From: Culex pipiens pallens
Lineage: Eukaryota; Arthropoda; Insecta; Diptera; Culicidae
Length of the DNA: 64,000 nt
Assembly: GCF_016801865.2 (NCBI RefSeq)
Contig: NC_068938.1
Location: 84,084,886 to 84,148,885 of the forward strand
Direction: 5' to 3'
In this document: one piece after another, positions 12,533 to 23,579 of the stretch
Layout: each line of letters starts with the position of its first letter
How positions within the stretch are numbered: position 1 is the stretch's first letter
Notes under the pieces: generated by a model
What the model saw: only the letters and a program-made list of their open reading frames with translations
What the model was told of the DNA's origin: nothing
Database searches by the model: none
Position numbers and translations under genes: made by a program

Positions 12533-14609
12533 TAGGGTGGTCCAAATCTGGACTTTTTTTAGGCTACCCCCTGAAATCAAGGATTGACCCATCACTAGGC
12601 TAAATTCCAAATTTGAGCTCATTCTGACCACGGGAACCCCTCCCTCCAATCGCTTAAAGTTTGTATGGGAAAATCGTCAAAATGTATGGAGAAAAGCAAC
12701 TGTTCTACTTTTTTACCTGTGGAAGGCGCCATAATCATCCGATTCTTACCGTTTCTAAGATGTAGAACCTTCATTAAATTTAGAACAACTTTCCCGAAGA
12801 CACCATATTTTTAGGATTTTTTCCCGCGAAGTTATTAGCGCCCAAATCTGACCATTTTTGCGCGGCCAGCTGTAAGGGGCTACCTAACAACGATGTTTAA
12901 TTCCAATTCGTACACGCACGTGCTCTCTCTCAGGTTCAAACTCTCTCACGAGTTTGCTTGTCTGCCTGGCTGCCTGCCTGCCTGGCTACCTGCCTGCCTG
13001 CTTACCAACAAGCGCGCGCTGTTTCTCTTCTTGGACTTTTGTCGTCGTCGTCGTTTTCGTTTGCTATCTGCTGCGCTGCATTCCTGGCATATTTATTATA
13101 ATTTTCAACTAAAATAGCAGGTTTGTTTTGAGATATATTTAGCATATAAATTCTTAGATTATGTCAAAATTGAAAAAAAGTGCACTAAAAAAAATAATTT
13201 GAATAAAAGACTTAGGCCTTGGCTTAGCCTCGTTTAAAAAATTGAAGCAAATGAACAGGATTTGTTCGTTTTTCCAAGCATTACAAGCAGTTGTTAAATT
13301 TTTTTAAAATAATTGAATCATTCTCTCTAATGAGCATATACGGCTCATTAGAGAGAATGATTCAATTATTTTAAAAAATCTTCAGGTAATACAAATTTTG
13401 TTTTTTTTTTTTTAATTCTATATATCATCCGACCAACTGCTTGTCCATTCGAAGCCGATTTGATTACAGACTTCAAACTTGCTAGCTCAACAATCTCTAT
13501 TTTTGAGCCTTTTCTTTTAGACATCGTTGCACTTTTTGGATGTTTCGGAATCGTAAACTTCTAATAATCGTCAAAGGCAAAATATACCGCAATTTGTTGT
13601 AAGGAAGTTTTTTATATTTTCGGCAGATTAAAATATTTTGTATGGAATGAAAAATAATCGTGATCATAGGGCTACGAAAAAAACTTCAAATGTTTTCTTT
13701 TTAAGCTTGTTTGATAGTATACAAAAGTGAAAAAAACAGTTCCCAAAATCGATGAATTGTCTAAGTGTATTGTTCTTCCTGAAATCTATACTTGACTAAG
13801 TTAAAAAAAAGTCTTATATTTTTTCTAGAAGAGTTAAAATCCCAGTCTTGAGTTTGATATGATACCAAAACTAGAAATAAATTTCAATTACATAACATAA
13901 CAGATGACAATTCATGGAGGAACAAATTTATCGAAATTTGTATTCTCTTACACACGCTCTGATAATATGATATCTATTGTTAATCACATATTACATTTAA
14001 TTTTATATCTCGAAATAAATATCGAAATATATCTTGAAAATTATAATAAACATGCCAAGAACGCAGCGCAGCGGATAGCAAACGAAAACGACGACGACGA
14101 CAAAAGTCCAAGCAGAGAAACAGCGCGCGCTTGTTGGTAAGCAGGCAGGCAGGTAGCCAGGCAGGCAGGCAGCCAGGCAGACAAGCAAACTCGTGAGAGA
14201 GTTTGAACCTGAGAGAGAGCACGTGCGTGTACGAATTGGAATTAAACATCGTTGTTAGGTAGCCCCTTACAGCTGGCCGCGCAAAAATGGTCAGATTTGG
14301 GCGCTAATAACTTCGCGGGAAAAATCCTAAAAATATGGTGTCTTCGGGAAAGTTGTTCTAAATATAATGAAGGTTCTACATTTGAGAAATGGTAAGCATC
14401 GGATAACTATGGCGCCTTCCACAGGTAAAAAAGTAAAACAGTTGCTTTTCTCCATACATTTTAACGATTTTTCCCATACAAACTTTAAGCGATTGGAGGG
14501 AGGGGTTCCCGTGGTCAGAATGAGCTCAAATTTGGAATTTAGCCTAGTGATGGGTCAATCTTTGATTTCAGGGGGTAGCCCCAAAAAAGTCCAGATTTGG
14601 ACCACCCTA
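12533..14609. mobile_element. Non-autonomous hAT-like foldback element
   Basis: The ends are TAGGGTGGTCCAAATCTGG and its inverse CCAGATTTGGACCACCCTA. They are flanked by an exact 8-bp direct repeat ATGAACAA at 12525-12532 and 14610-14617. An 8-bp duplication with TAGGG termini is typical of the hAT superfamily. The terminal arms, about 575 bp each (to about 13110 and from about 14035), are inverted copies that include a CCTGCCTG-rich stretch. The AT-rich centre has no transposase. It inserted inside the foldback element at 11834-15262. Confidence 0.85.
13300..13378. repeat. Perfect 36-bp hairpin
   Basis: The arms 13300-13335 and 13343-13378 are exact reverse complements around the 7-base spacer ATATACG. 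The core of the arm is CATTCTCTCTAATGAGC. It lies in the centre of the hAT-like element. Confidence 0.9.
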
Positions 14610-15262
14610 ATGAACAATGAAGACCAACATTTTCAAAACTTTTTTTTTCGTAAAATCGCAATAACTCGTGATGTTTATAAGCAAACCCTTTATGTCTTTA
14701 TATCAAAATTTTTGTAATTGTCTGCTCTACAACTTTGTAGAACATTGTTACACTCTAAAAAATAACCCTGCAAAGTTAAAAAAAAACACGAAATTTTAAA
14801 ATGCAAAATTTTGTTCTAAAAGAAAAAATGACCCATCTGGGTCAATGTAGATTCGAAAAGTACATTAAATTTCCCATAAAATGACATATTCCAAAAAAAA
14901 ATTACAGTAGCGGAAATAGGCAGAGTTTAAAAAAATAGTTTTTTTTTCGATGAAAAATACGTTGTTTTGGAACTCTGGGTACGTCATCAAATCGGGCGTA
15001 CAATTTTACATAAAAGTCCTTTTGACAACACATTTCTATCTCATCACCGTTTTAGGCTGCAAATTATTGAAAAACACCTCTTTTTTCGCATGTTCAAAAA
15101 TGGAAGGGGTCGTACCGCCCCTCCGTCACGAGATATTAAAAAAAACGAACCTCGGATTCGTAATCAGGGACAAATGTTACCCTTAGGACAAAGTTTCACG
15201 CAAATCGAAGATGGGTCGGGGCAACTTTTCCCGATTTCGTATGAGTTGGTAGAGAATTACCC

Positions 15263-15605
15263 AACAAAAAGTGAAATTAAAATCCAAAAAAAAAAAAAAA
15301 AACCTGAGTCATTTTATTTTCAGTGTAGTCCTTATCCATACCTACAACTTTGCCGAAGACACCAAATCGATCAAAAGATTCCTTCAAAAAATACAGATTA
15401 CAGAATATGATTTATTTTGTATGGACAGCTGCCAAATTTGTATGGAAAATGATATGGACAAACTAATGTTGTGAAATGGCTTCTTTGGGCATACCGAAAC
15501 CAAAGGCACCAAAAACGTTTTAGCCAAATTAAAAAATATAAAAATTAAAATTAAAAAAGGTCGATTTCGTGCAGAACTGCTCAGTAGAGGGGTACGGCTA
15601 TAATG
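15263..15605 (-). repeat. Dispersed non-coding repeat, right part of the split copy
   Basis: This continues the copy broken at 11833. It carries the family phrases CTACAACTTTGCCGAAGAC, GTATGGACAGCTGCCAAAT and ATGGCTTCTTTGGGCATACC. No protein is encoded. Confidence 0.7.
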
Positions 15606-15979
15606 TTTTTCAAATATCAAATGAAAGGTTTTTGTGGTTTAAATTTTCCTTTTCATTTTGAGTTTTCCTCAATGAATGGAAAACAGAAAAAATAAGTGCA
15701 ATAATTACATATATTTACAACAGTTTCAAATGAATTGCTCTAGTTTTATTATATAATTTTATTATTTTATTTTTTGTTTTTGATTTAAAAATAGAAAGAC
15801 AAAATAGTAGGGATGCAAATACAAATATCGGCAATAGCTTTTTTGACAGATAAAAATTTTCCGGTGAGTCTGGTTTCAGAGCGCATGAAAAACATTTCTG
15901 AGTGTAACAGATAAATACTAAAAAATCCAACATAAATTCCTCAATTCAATGAAATGCAAAAAAAAAAGAAAACACTCAC
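15606..15979 (-). other. AT-rich intron sequence downstream of the last exon found
   Basis: On the minus strand this begins with the donor GTGAGTG right after exon 4 of the zinc-finger gene. It is AT-rich and holds no exon I can recognise. Confidence 0.5.
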
Positions 15980-16309
15980 CTGTTACCGAACGCCTTGCCG
16001 CACGTTTCACAGACGAAAAACTTCCGCTCAATCACCGGCACATCGTCGATGGTCATCTCCGACTCCAACCTCACAGCGGCGTGAATGTTGTCCACGTGGT
16101 TCTTGAGATTCGCCTTCCGCGTAAAGCTCATTGGACACAGCTCACAGGGGAAGATCCGCTCGTTGGTGTGCTGGCGCAGGTGCGCCCTGAGGGAGGCCCT
16201 TCGAAAGGGTTTCCGACAGAGGGAGCAGGGAATCTTGACCGTACTGGCCGTGTCGACCTTTGACGAGTGCAGAATACCATGGTACAAAAATTCCGCCTGT
16301 GATGAGGTC
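15980..16309 (-). CDS. C2H2 zinc-finger gene, exon 4 (last one found)
   Basis: The exon runs on the minus strand from acceptor TTTCGCAG|GACC to donor GTAACAG|GTGAGT. Its first base completes an Arg codon with the AG that ends exon 3. The join rebuilds a full finger, CKICPFRTSSQAEFLYHGIL followed by H, a C-X2-C-X12-H-X3-H match. That is strong evidence for the splice. Two further C2H2 fingers follow (CSLCRKPFRRASLRAHLRQH and CELCPMSFTRKANLKNHVDN followed by IH). A fourth starts as CETCGKAFGNR and is cut by the next intron after two bases of a codon. The rest of that finger and the stop codon must lie in an exon further left, which I could not locate. The product probably binds nucleic acid in the nucleus. 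Confidence 0.88.
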
Positions 16310-16478
16310 CTGCGAAATGGAAGTGCCGTAAATGGAACCGAAAAATTAATGAAGGAAAAGAGAGAAAATGAAAATTTTCCGCAAAATTAGCCGAGGTCAG
16401 CGGGAAATTGGTAAACACATGCAGTGGGACAGGGGAGGGGAGAGCTGGGAAAGCTGAGTGGAAAAAAAGGAAAAATAC

Positions 16479-16914
16479 CTGAATGGGCATATTTTACACT
16501 GCCAGGAAATGTCGGAGCCGTCGTCCGTGATGGTGCCAACAATTTCATCAACGTAAACAGTATTATTTTCGGACGCATTATTAGCCATGGCGAAAAAGAT
16601 TTCTGCTGACGTGGACACGGCCCCAACACTGGTGGTGACAATATTATCATCACAAGTGGAATTTGATGCCGAGGTTATCATGGTCGAGGACGATGCTGGG
16701 TCGAAGGTTGTGATGGTGGTGGTGGTGGTGGTGACAGTGTTGCCAGCCAAGTGATGGGTCTCAATTTCGGGTGTCGATTCTGGCTTCTCTGCTACCGTTG
16801 CGACTGTGGTTGATAGCACCAAAGTTGTTGTTGGTTCTGATGGTTCAGATGGGATGGTCGGCAGAAGGTTGGTGTAATGGTCCATCATGGTCATTGCCGG
16901 CATGGTTGACAGAG
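16479..16914 (-). CDS. C2H2 zinc-finger gene, exon 3
   Basis: On the minus strand the exon runs from acceptor ACACATTCCAG|CTCTG to donor CATTCAG|GTATTT. The first two bases complete an Ala codon begun by the final G of exon 2, so the phases agree. It encodes a low-complexity Ser/Thr-rich linker (residues such as TVTTTTTTITTFDPASSST) that ends with the first half of a zinc finger, WQCKICPF, completed by exon 4. No fold is expected for the linker. The intron to exon 4 is only 169 bp. Confidence 0.85.
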
Positions 16915-19729
16915 CTGGAATGTGTGTGTGTGTGGGTGGTGAGAATAAAAAATATAGGTTATCTTGGTACAGCAAAATATGTAGTTATAAAAACATTTAG
17001 TTAACAAATATCTGCACAAAATTGTTTAGCGATGGTTCTCCAGAACTTAATACGGATAACTCTATTGAAAGGCATATTACACTCTCTAATAGTTCTAATC
17101 ATTTCCTCCAAATTTGCCAATGTCACAAAATTCCTATGGAGACTTGTATGGAAAACCCAATGATGCTAAATGGCTTCTTTGGTAATTTTTCACGCAAAAA
17201 TTTCAATTTTCACGGTGACCTTAATTAAAATACCAAATTTCACGGAGATTTTAGGACCATGAGAAACTTTTAAAATTGTAGATGATCATTTATTAGTACG
17301 TACTTTTTGCACTCAACATTTATAAACATTGTTTTTTTTTATTTAAACACACCTCAAAACTTTTTCCACAAGCACTTTGGAACCAGTTGTTAAAAAAAAT
17401 AATACAATGTTGCATGCCAAATTTAGCTCTCACTTTTTTAAGACATTTTTTATTACAATGTTTTATGAAATGCAGTAAACAAATGATTAATCGCAAATTT
17501 TCTGAACTTTTCAAAACAAATATTTTCAGAAATAGTCACTCATGGTCACAATTTTTAAAAATCGAAAAACTTCAAATATTTCACTGATATCAAACTTTTG
17601 GTGGCCATATCTTGAAAACGAGGAACTTTATAAAAAAATCTGCAAAGTACTTTTTGATTGTAAATTCAAATTTTATAACAAAATCAGGTTAAAAAAATTA
17701 TGAATGTAATTTCGATTTTTCCAAAAATCACTATTATAATCAAAAATGTATAACTCGGCGGCAAATTTTTTGACCATTCTTCTCTATGGCTCAAAAGTTG
17801 CGGGTTTTGGTTTTTTGAAACATATAAAAAATCTCGAAAATCAAAAAATACATATTTTGGGAAATTGATTTTTTGTGAAAAAAATATAATTAAAGAATCG
17901 GCAAGATTTTTTTTTTTCGTTTACCTATTTTTTTCTGAGCAGTCCTCATCAATACCTACAATTTTGCCGACAACACCAAATTGATCAGAGAATTTCTTCA
18001 AAAGTTAAAGATTTTCGAATATTTACGTACCATTTTTGTATGGACAGCTGCCAAAATTGTATGGAGGCTTATATGGGGGAACCAATGACGCAAAATTGCT
18101 TGTTTGGTCATAGGAAATGCCTCCACAAAGTTGCAGCCAAATCAAAAAAATAGAAAACATAAAAATGCTCAAAAACGGCCGATTTTGTAGAAAATTGCTC
18201 ATATTTAGAAAAACTTATCTTTTTTGATAAAAAAAACTTAGTTTTCTAAAAAAACTAAATCTGGAAAACCCGGAAAGCACCTTGTTTGATTTAAAATACA
18301 AAAATAATCACTGAAAACCATGGAAGCAAACAAAATTTTATTTCACTTACGTAATTTAACGATTATACTTTTGGTGCATATGTGGTTAAGGATGTGCTTC
18401 GTTTTGGATATCTTTCTGATATTTAAATTTATAAAACCTCAATAAATGAGGATAGGAAAATTCGATGACAAAGTTCTCTAAAATTTCACAAAATTGAGCT
18501 CATAAAATTTGGTGAAATTTTAGAGAACTTTGAAGATTTGTAAAATAATAAAAAATTAATAAATTTTATAATATTTTTTGTCAGGGTTTTATATTTTGTA
18601 TCTCATTACTTTTCTGTTCATTTTTTTCTAAAATTACACATTTTTTAGTTTATTTTGAGCAGATTTTGGATTGCAGTGAAATTTCCGTGAAATGTAAATG
18701 TAAACAAAATGACATACCACGGAATTTTAAGTATTTTCGTGAAAAATCACTAGCTCTAGCCATAACCATTCATAAAAATTGGCCTTACTTGAAATTCACG
18801 GATAAATTATTTGAAAAATGTGACGAGTGTGTATCGGATTGAGAAAAATATTAAATATTCACTTGATTTTACGGAAAGTACCAAATTTACGAATTCCATA
18901 CGTATCATGAAATTGTGAAAATTTACTAACCCAATACAAACGGTATAAATGGTCAATGTTTCATACAAATCTAGATTTTTTTTCACAAGGTCCTAAAAAA
19001 TATTTTGTTTTATATGTCTATAGGATCTTTAAAAAAAACTCTAGAAATGAAATATTAAATATAAATTTGCCAAAAAGAGAAATTGTACAGAATTATTTGA
19101 TCGAAGAAAAAAATAAAAATAAAAAACAATATGGACCTAATATTTTATTATGTAGCTTTTTTTTTATCCTGTAGGGTTCACGTGTGGATATCTCAAGCCA
19201 GTGTTGCCAGTTTATCAAAGTTTACCCACAATTTTTTCTCACATAAAAGCTCTTTCTAAAAATCTATTACATTCGTTTATTATTCAAAATAATTGTTCAT
19301 GTTTATTGAAATTTACACATTCACAACTGAATGGAACCTAACTATTTTTGTGAAAGTCGAAATGTTTTATGTACAAAACAAAATATTCTCTCATCACGAA
19401 AATAAATAACTAAATAAGAGTAGCAAGAATAGTTGCTGGAGATTAATCCCTTTCCTACGTCCCACTCACACAAATCTACCGGATTAGCTTCCGGAGAATG
19501 TTTGTCTCTCGTCTCTGGATTAGCAAACAACTCCGAACGACAACGGACATAAAAAATATCCTCCGAAAATGTTCGTGTAAAAGTTATAAATTTTCATAAA
19601 CTTTCCGTACCTTCCTCCTTACAACAACCCCTCCCTCGTACCATCAAAGACCGGTACGCGAAGGCACCATCTGCTCTGGTAAGCGAAAAATTTATCTCCA
19701 GAAACCGTCCAACATTCGGAGATACGTAC
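16915..19729 (-). other. Zinc-finger gene intron 2 with dispersed repeat
   Basis: This 2.8-kb intron starts with the donor GTACGTATC and ends in a pyrimidine-rich CACACACACATTCCAG acceptor. A minus-oriented copy of the dispersed repeat lies at roughly 17330-18260 (phrases TACCATTTTTGTATGGACAG and CAATACCTACAATTTTGCC). A hairpin sits at 18468-18525. No exon was recognised within it. Confidence 0.7.
18468..18525. repeat. 21-bp hairpin in intron 2
   Basis: CAAAGTTCTCTAAAATTTCAC is mirrored exactly by GTGAAATTTTAGAGAACTTTG around an AT-rich spacer. There is no further evidence of function. Confidence 0.75.
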
Positions 19730-20127
19730 CTCCGGACGACTCATCAGCAGTGTTGCCAGCCTCCACCGCCTCCACCAACGTCGGTGCTCTCGAAACGGTT
19801 TCCGTCCGGCCGCCGACCAGGACCGTCCGCCGCACCATCATCGTGCCCGTGACCGGAGCCGAAGAATACAGATGTGACTCCTTTCCTATTTTATGATCAT
19901 TCATATTTACTTTAATTGAATCATTTAGGATAATTGAATTTTCGCCCGGAAGATGCGCCCGGGCTGTTGATGGGACTGCTTTTCCGGCAGCGGCGGTTGA
20001 TGATGACGGCAGCGGCTCCGTCTCCGGCTGCTGCAGTGCTGGCGAATTGAAAAATGTACAATTTTTGTCACGTACGTGTCTGCCAAGTTCTTGGGCTAGC
20101 ACGAAACTTTGACCGCACTGGGGGCAG
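19730..20127 (-). CDS. C2H2 zinc-finger gene, exon 2
   Basis: On the minus strand the exon runs from acceptor CCTTCCAG|CTGCC to donor TCCGGAG|GTACGT. Its first base completes a Ser codon with the AG ending exon 1. It opens with a finger CPQCGQSFVLAQELGRHVRD plus KNC, which fits a C-X2-C-X12-H-X5-C (C2HC) pattern. The remainder is a Ser/Thr/Pro- and Ala-rich linker without a recognisable domain. The last base, G, starts a codon finished by exon 3. The intron between exons 1 and 2 is 84 bp. Confidence 0.88.
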
Positions 20128-20211
20128 CTGGAAGGATTTTTTGACGGGAAAGAAAAAGTTAGGCTTGCGGGGAGAGATAGTGAGAGCGTTGATTCAATTT
20201 TGGGCAGTTAC

Positions 20212-22178
20212 CTGTACTTGACTTCGGGATGGTCCTGCCGGATGTGATGTTTGAGCTCCAGGATGTCGGCGAGGTATTGCTTGCAGATGTGGCAGCGTTT
20301 GCCGGATGGGTTGAGCGTTTTGCGTTTGCGCGCGGACATTACTTTGTGGGCCGTGGTTTGGCGGTGTAGTTTGGATTCGGCCGGGGTATTGAAGGATAGT
20401 TCGCAGATCGAGCAGTAGTAGGTCGTAAGACGGTGCAGCTTTTGACCGTGCTGGAGGAGAAGCATCTTGTTGTGGAAGGAAGCCTTGCAGAGGTCGCAGG
20501 AGAAGGCGTTTTGAAAGGACCGCTTGACCCGGTTGGTATCTTCGGGGGTTCCCTCGTTGCAGAACTCGTGGTGCTTCTGGAGTTGGACGTTGTAGCGGAA
20601 CTCGTCGCCGCAGAAGAAGCAGGTTATTGGGGTGATTTTACGGATGATGATCGGGACGGATCTGTTGATAACGGAAATGACTTCCTGATGGTCTGGCCCT
20701 AACAGGTGGTTGGTCATTTGAAAGTTCTCAATGCACTCGAACTTGCAGAAGCTGCACCAAAACTTGCCACTGGAGCTGACCTGCTGTTCGTGACCAAGTG
20801 AGTTCCAGTGGGTCATGAACTGCTCTTGGTTGTTCGCGTAAAACTTGCAGGGATGACACTGGAACGGAGATTGCAACACGATCCGGTGAACGTTCTTCAG
20901 GATGACGTCAAAGCACTGTCCCGGATGATTCAGCATTCGTCGGTAGTGGTATCGTGAGATCAGATGCTTCCCGAGAAGGTGAGTCGGAAGCCGTGTCTTG
21001 CAGATTTCGCACTTAGTGTAGTAACACTTGCGCTTCCGCTTGAGCTTCGTTGGTGTCGACGTCTGTTCCGGGGCCAAACTGGTCGTCAGGAAATCATCTC
21101 CAAGGTAGACGGAAGGCTTGACAACGCGCTTCGACAGCTCGTTTGGATACTGCGTCGGCTTGACGGCACGTTCTAGCTCGGACTCTTCCTGAGCTCGCTT
21201 GATGTGAAGATTCGACTTGAGATGCCGTTCGTACACAAATCTCGAAGCTAGCTTTCTGTTACAGATACTACACCAATAGGTCGTGTCAAAACTCTTGCTC
21301 GGAACCGTAGGAGTTTTGTACTCCAACCGGGTAATCTTCGATCCGGGCACCCACTTACCCTTGGTGTGTCCGGGAGGCGGCGAGAAGCTTTTGTACTCCT
21401 CCTCTTCCTCGTGCTCAATGGATTTATCCAGCTGTCCTTCTTGGTCCGGCCAGTGACGCCACTGGGACGACGATGGGCGATTCTCCGGTTTCCACTTACC
21501 ACCGGTGTGAGTCCTCGGTGGAGCGTCAAAGTCTTCCTCTTCATCACTTTCCTCGTCCGACGGTTCCGGCGATTCGTGGTGGAAGAATGTGTAGATGGAG
21601 TCCTCTCGCTTGTTACCACTGATGTCACTAACGGCCTTCATGAGCTTGTCCGAATCGTGGTGTGGATCGATCCAGTCGTCTTCCTGTTCATGCTCCTGAT
21701 CGGGATCGGTGGTGGACAGCGAGCTTGTTGGCTTCCGAGACTTTGGACGGCTCGGAACGCTTATCTTCGAGGCCGATGTGTTGAGATTCTTTTTCGAGCT
21801 ACTTTGCAGTTCCAGAGACGAAAAGAACAGATCCGCTCCCAATTCGTAGTCATAATTAACCTCATTTTTGTACTCGGTCTTACTGTCCGGTCGCTGCACC
21901 GGATCAGCGTGAGGCGCTTCCAAGTCATAGTTAAAACTGTAGTTCGGAAGCTTCTTGTGATGATCCGTGTCCTTAATACCTTCACCGAAATCGAACGACC
22001 CGTAACCATGTACGGAACCAATCCGCGAACTAGATCCACCGGCAATTACCGTTGCCGGTTTCGACTGGACACAGTTCGCCTTCCTGTGCTTGATGTAATT
22101 CTCCAACCCCACCACGGTACGGCCACATTTGTTGCAAAGGTGGGTATCGTCCAGCTCGACCTCCTCGTGCAGCATCAT
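20212..22178 (-). CDS. C2H2 zinc-finger gene, exon 1 coding part, multi-finger protein
   Basis: The minus-strand ATG at 22178 lies 35 bases after a good acceptor (ACTCATTCCAG|GCCCCC at 22213), so at least one untranslated exon lies upstream. This exon encodes about 655 residues. It has an N-terminal C2HC finger (C15, C18, H31, C36). Next is a long acidic, Ser-rich linker containing a duplicated motif (HTGGKWKPENRP and HTKGKWVPGSKI). About eight classical or near-classical C2H2 fingers lie between residues 299 and 650, for example CSICNRKLASRFVYERHLKS, CDLCKASFHNKMLLLQHGQK and CHICKQYLADILELKHHIRQ. The donor is AAGTACAG|GTAACT. The four exons found give about 1,043 residues, still open. It is probably a nuclear DNA-binding regulator. 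I do not recognise the orthologue. Confidence 0.9.
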
Positions 22179-22213
22179 TGCGCTCCAGTCCTAGTGAGCT
22201 TGTCGCTGGGGGC
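22179..22213 (-). other. 5' untranslated part of exon 1 with splice acceptor
   Basis: On the minus strand the TTTACTCATTCCAG acceptor precedes 35 untranslated bases before the ATG. The upstream leader exon and promoter were not located, but should lie at higher coordinates. Confidence 0.65.
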
Positions 22214-23579
22214 CTGGAATGAGTAAATCAAAGTTTCGGTTTGCATTTGAGGGGGGAAAGTGCACCGTAATTATGCCTCAACTAATGGAGAGAAGCGAAA
22301 GCAGTGGCAGCAGTTTTCAAGGTGATAAAGAACTTTCTGATAAATATATCATGTAAAAACATTTATTGCCCTTACTTGGCACTCGCTCGGATGTCGTCGT
22401 CGTCGGTCCGGTTAGGCGACGGTCCGAAGAGAGTCTGGAACAGGGGTTGATAAAATATTGGCCCCCGAAAGGAGGAACATGATGACGATGATGATGTTCG
22501 TGTTCTCTATCGAGACCCTTAGATGGACTCAACTGGAGCATTGGAATGGAGGGAATGAGGTGGCCGGCCAGGCAAGTTCTGGATACACTTTTCCAAAATG
22601 ATTCCATTTGGCCGGAATCACTCTGCTGGTGCAGAGTAGCTGCTAGTATTCGGCTATTAGCAGCAGAGTCCTTGTTCCCGGGTCTGTGTACGTACGTCGT
22701 CATCGTCGTCGTACTACGTCGACCACTGGAGAAACACATCTCTGCAACTCTTGGAGCCAAACATACAGAACATATCAGACCTGGGCCGAGAGCTGTGTGT
22801 ACCGTTGCTGGTCTGGGCTTTTGAATATATATGATCCCTTAGGAGGATGATTATACTGCCATCTAGAGCTTGTTATGGTCATAAAACTGAAATCCTTATT
22901 TTGATGAATGGCCAAAGTTGTTGTCTAATTGTTGGAATAAATTCTATTTGATATATCACATGGTGGTTATTACACAAATTTATGTACACACCACACAGCG
23001 GCACACATCTAAACTAGCGCTTGTTGGAATAGAAGAGGTAGGCCCCACCCCTGCCGAAACGAAAACATTTTCACCATCTCAAACGCAGTACTGCTCCGTT
23101 TGCACTGAAACTTTGTATGAGCGGTTATTAGAAGGGTTCATTTTTGGAAATATGATTCTTTGTTAAACATTGCTAATTGATTTGATAAAAAAAAATTGTG
23201 GATGTTCTATTCCAACCCAACTAAATTGACCTTTCAATGATAGAGATACCTCAATCCAAACTCCAATCCATGAACCAATCTAATGAAAATGGTCTAGTTT
23301 TACGCTCTTCGTTTGGCAAGCGGAAAGTTTTGCAATGGTGTTGTAGCAGCTCCTAATGGAAGGAGCGGAGACCATCTCTCATATTCGAGTGACAGGACCT
23401 TCGAGGTTGTTTGCCAGGCCAGGTTAGTTCTCCAGGTTGGCATGTGTGTGTGTGTTTGGTTGGTGTTAAGTTATAATTTTGGATGTATTTCTGCAGTCAT
23501 TAGCATGCGCTACCTTATTATTAGGCTTAGTAGTTTATCACTCTCAAAAAAAAATGCAAATTTCACGAGAACCCTAATT
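22214..23579. other. DNA upstream of the zinc-finger gene, no gene seen
   Basis: This should contain the leader intron, perhaps the leader exon and the promoter. I see a GTCGTC-rich patch near 22390-22720 but no TATA-initiator pair I would defend and no coding signal. Confidence 0.4.

Larger units (their letters stand above)
11834..15262. mobile_element. Foldback element GGGTAATTCTC, copy 1, with nested insertion
   Basis: It begins GGGTAATTCTCCGCCAAC and ends with the inverse TTGGTAGAGAATTACCC. It is flanked by a 4-bp direct repeat AACA at 11830-11833 and 15263-15266. The arms (11834-12532 and 14618-15262) are long inverted repeats that include TATCTCGTGACGGAGGGGCG. It encodes no protein. 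It was split by the hAT-like element at 12533-14609. The superfamily is not assigned. Two more copies lie at 23580-24552 and 51076-52267. Confidence 0.85.

Noticed and set aside
12374..15410. Short open frames shared between repeat arms (for example the CLPGCLPAWLPACLL translation)
   Set aside because: They lie in inverted arms of non-coding elements and are read in both copies only because the arms are identical.
21366..22226. Plus-strand open frame of 286 codons
   Set aside because: It is the antisense shadow of zinc-finger exon 1, which has clear fingers and splice sites on the minus strand.
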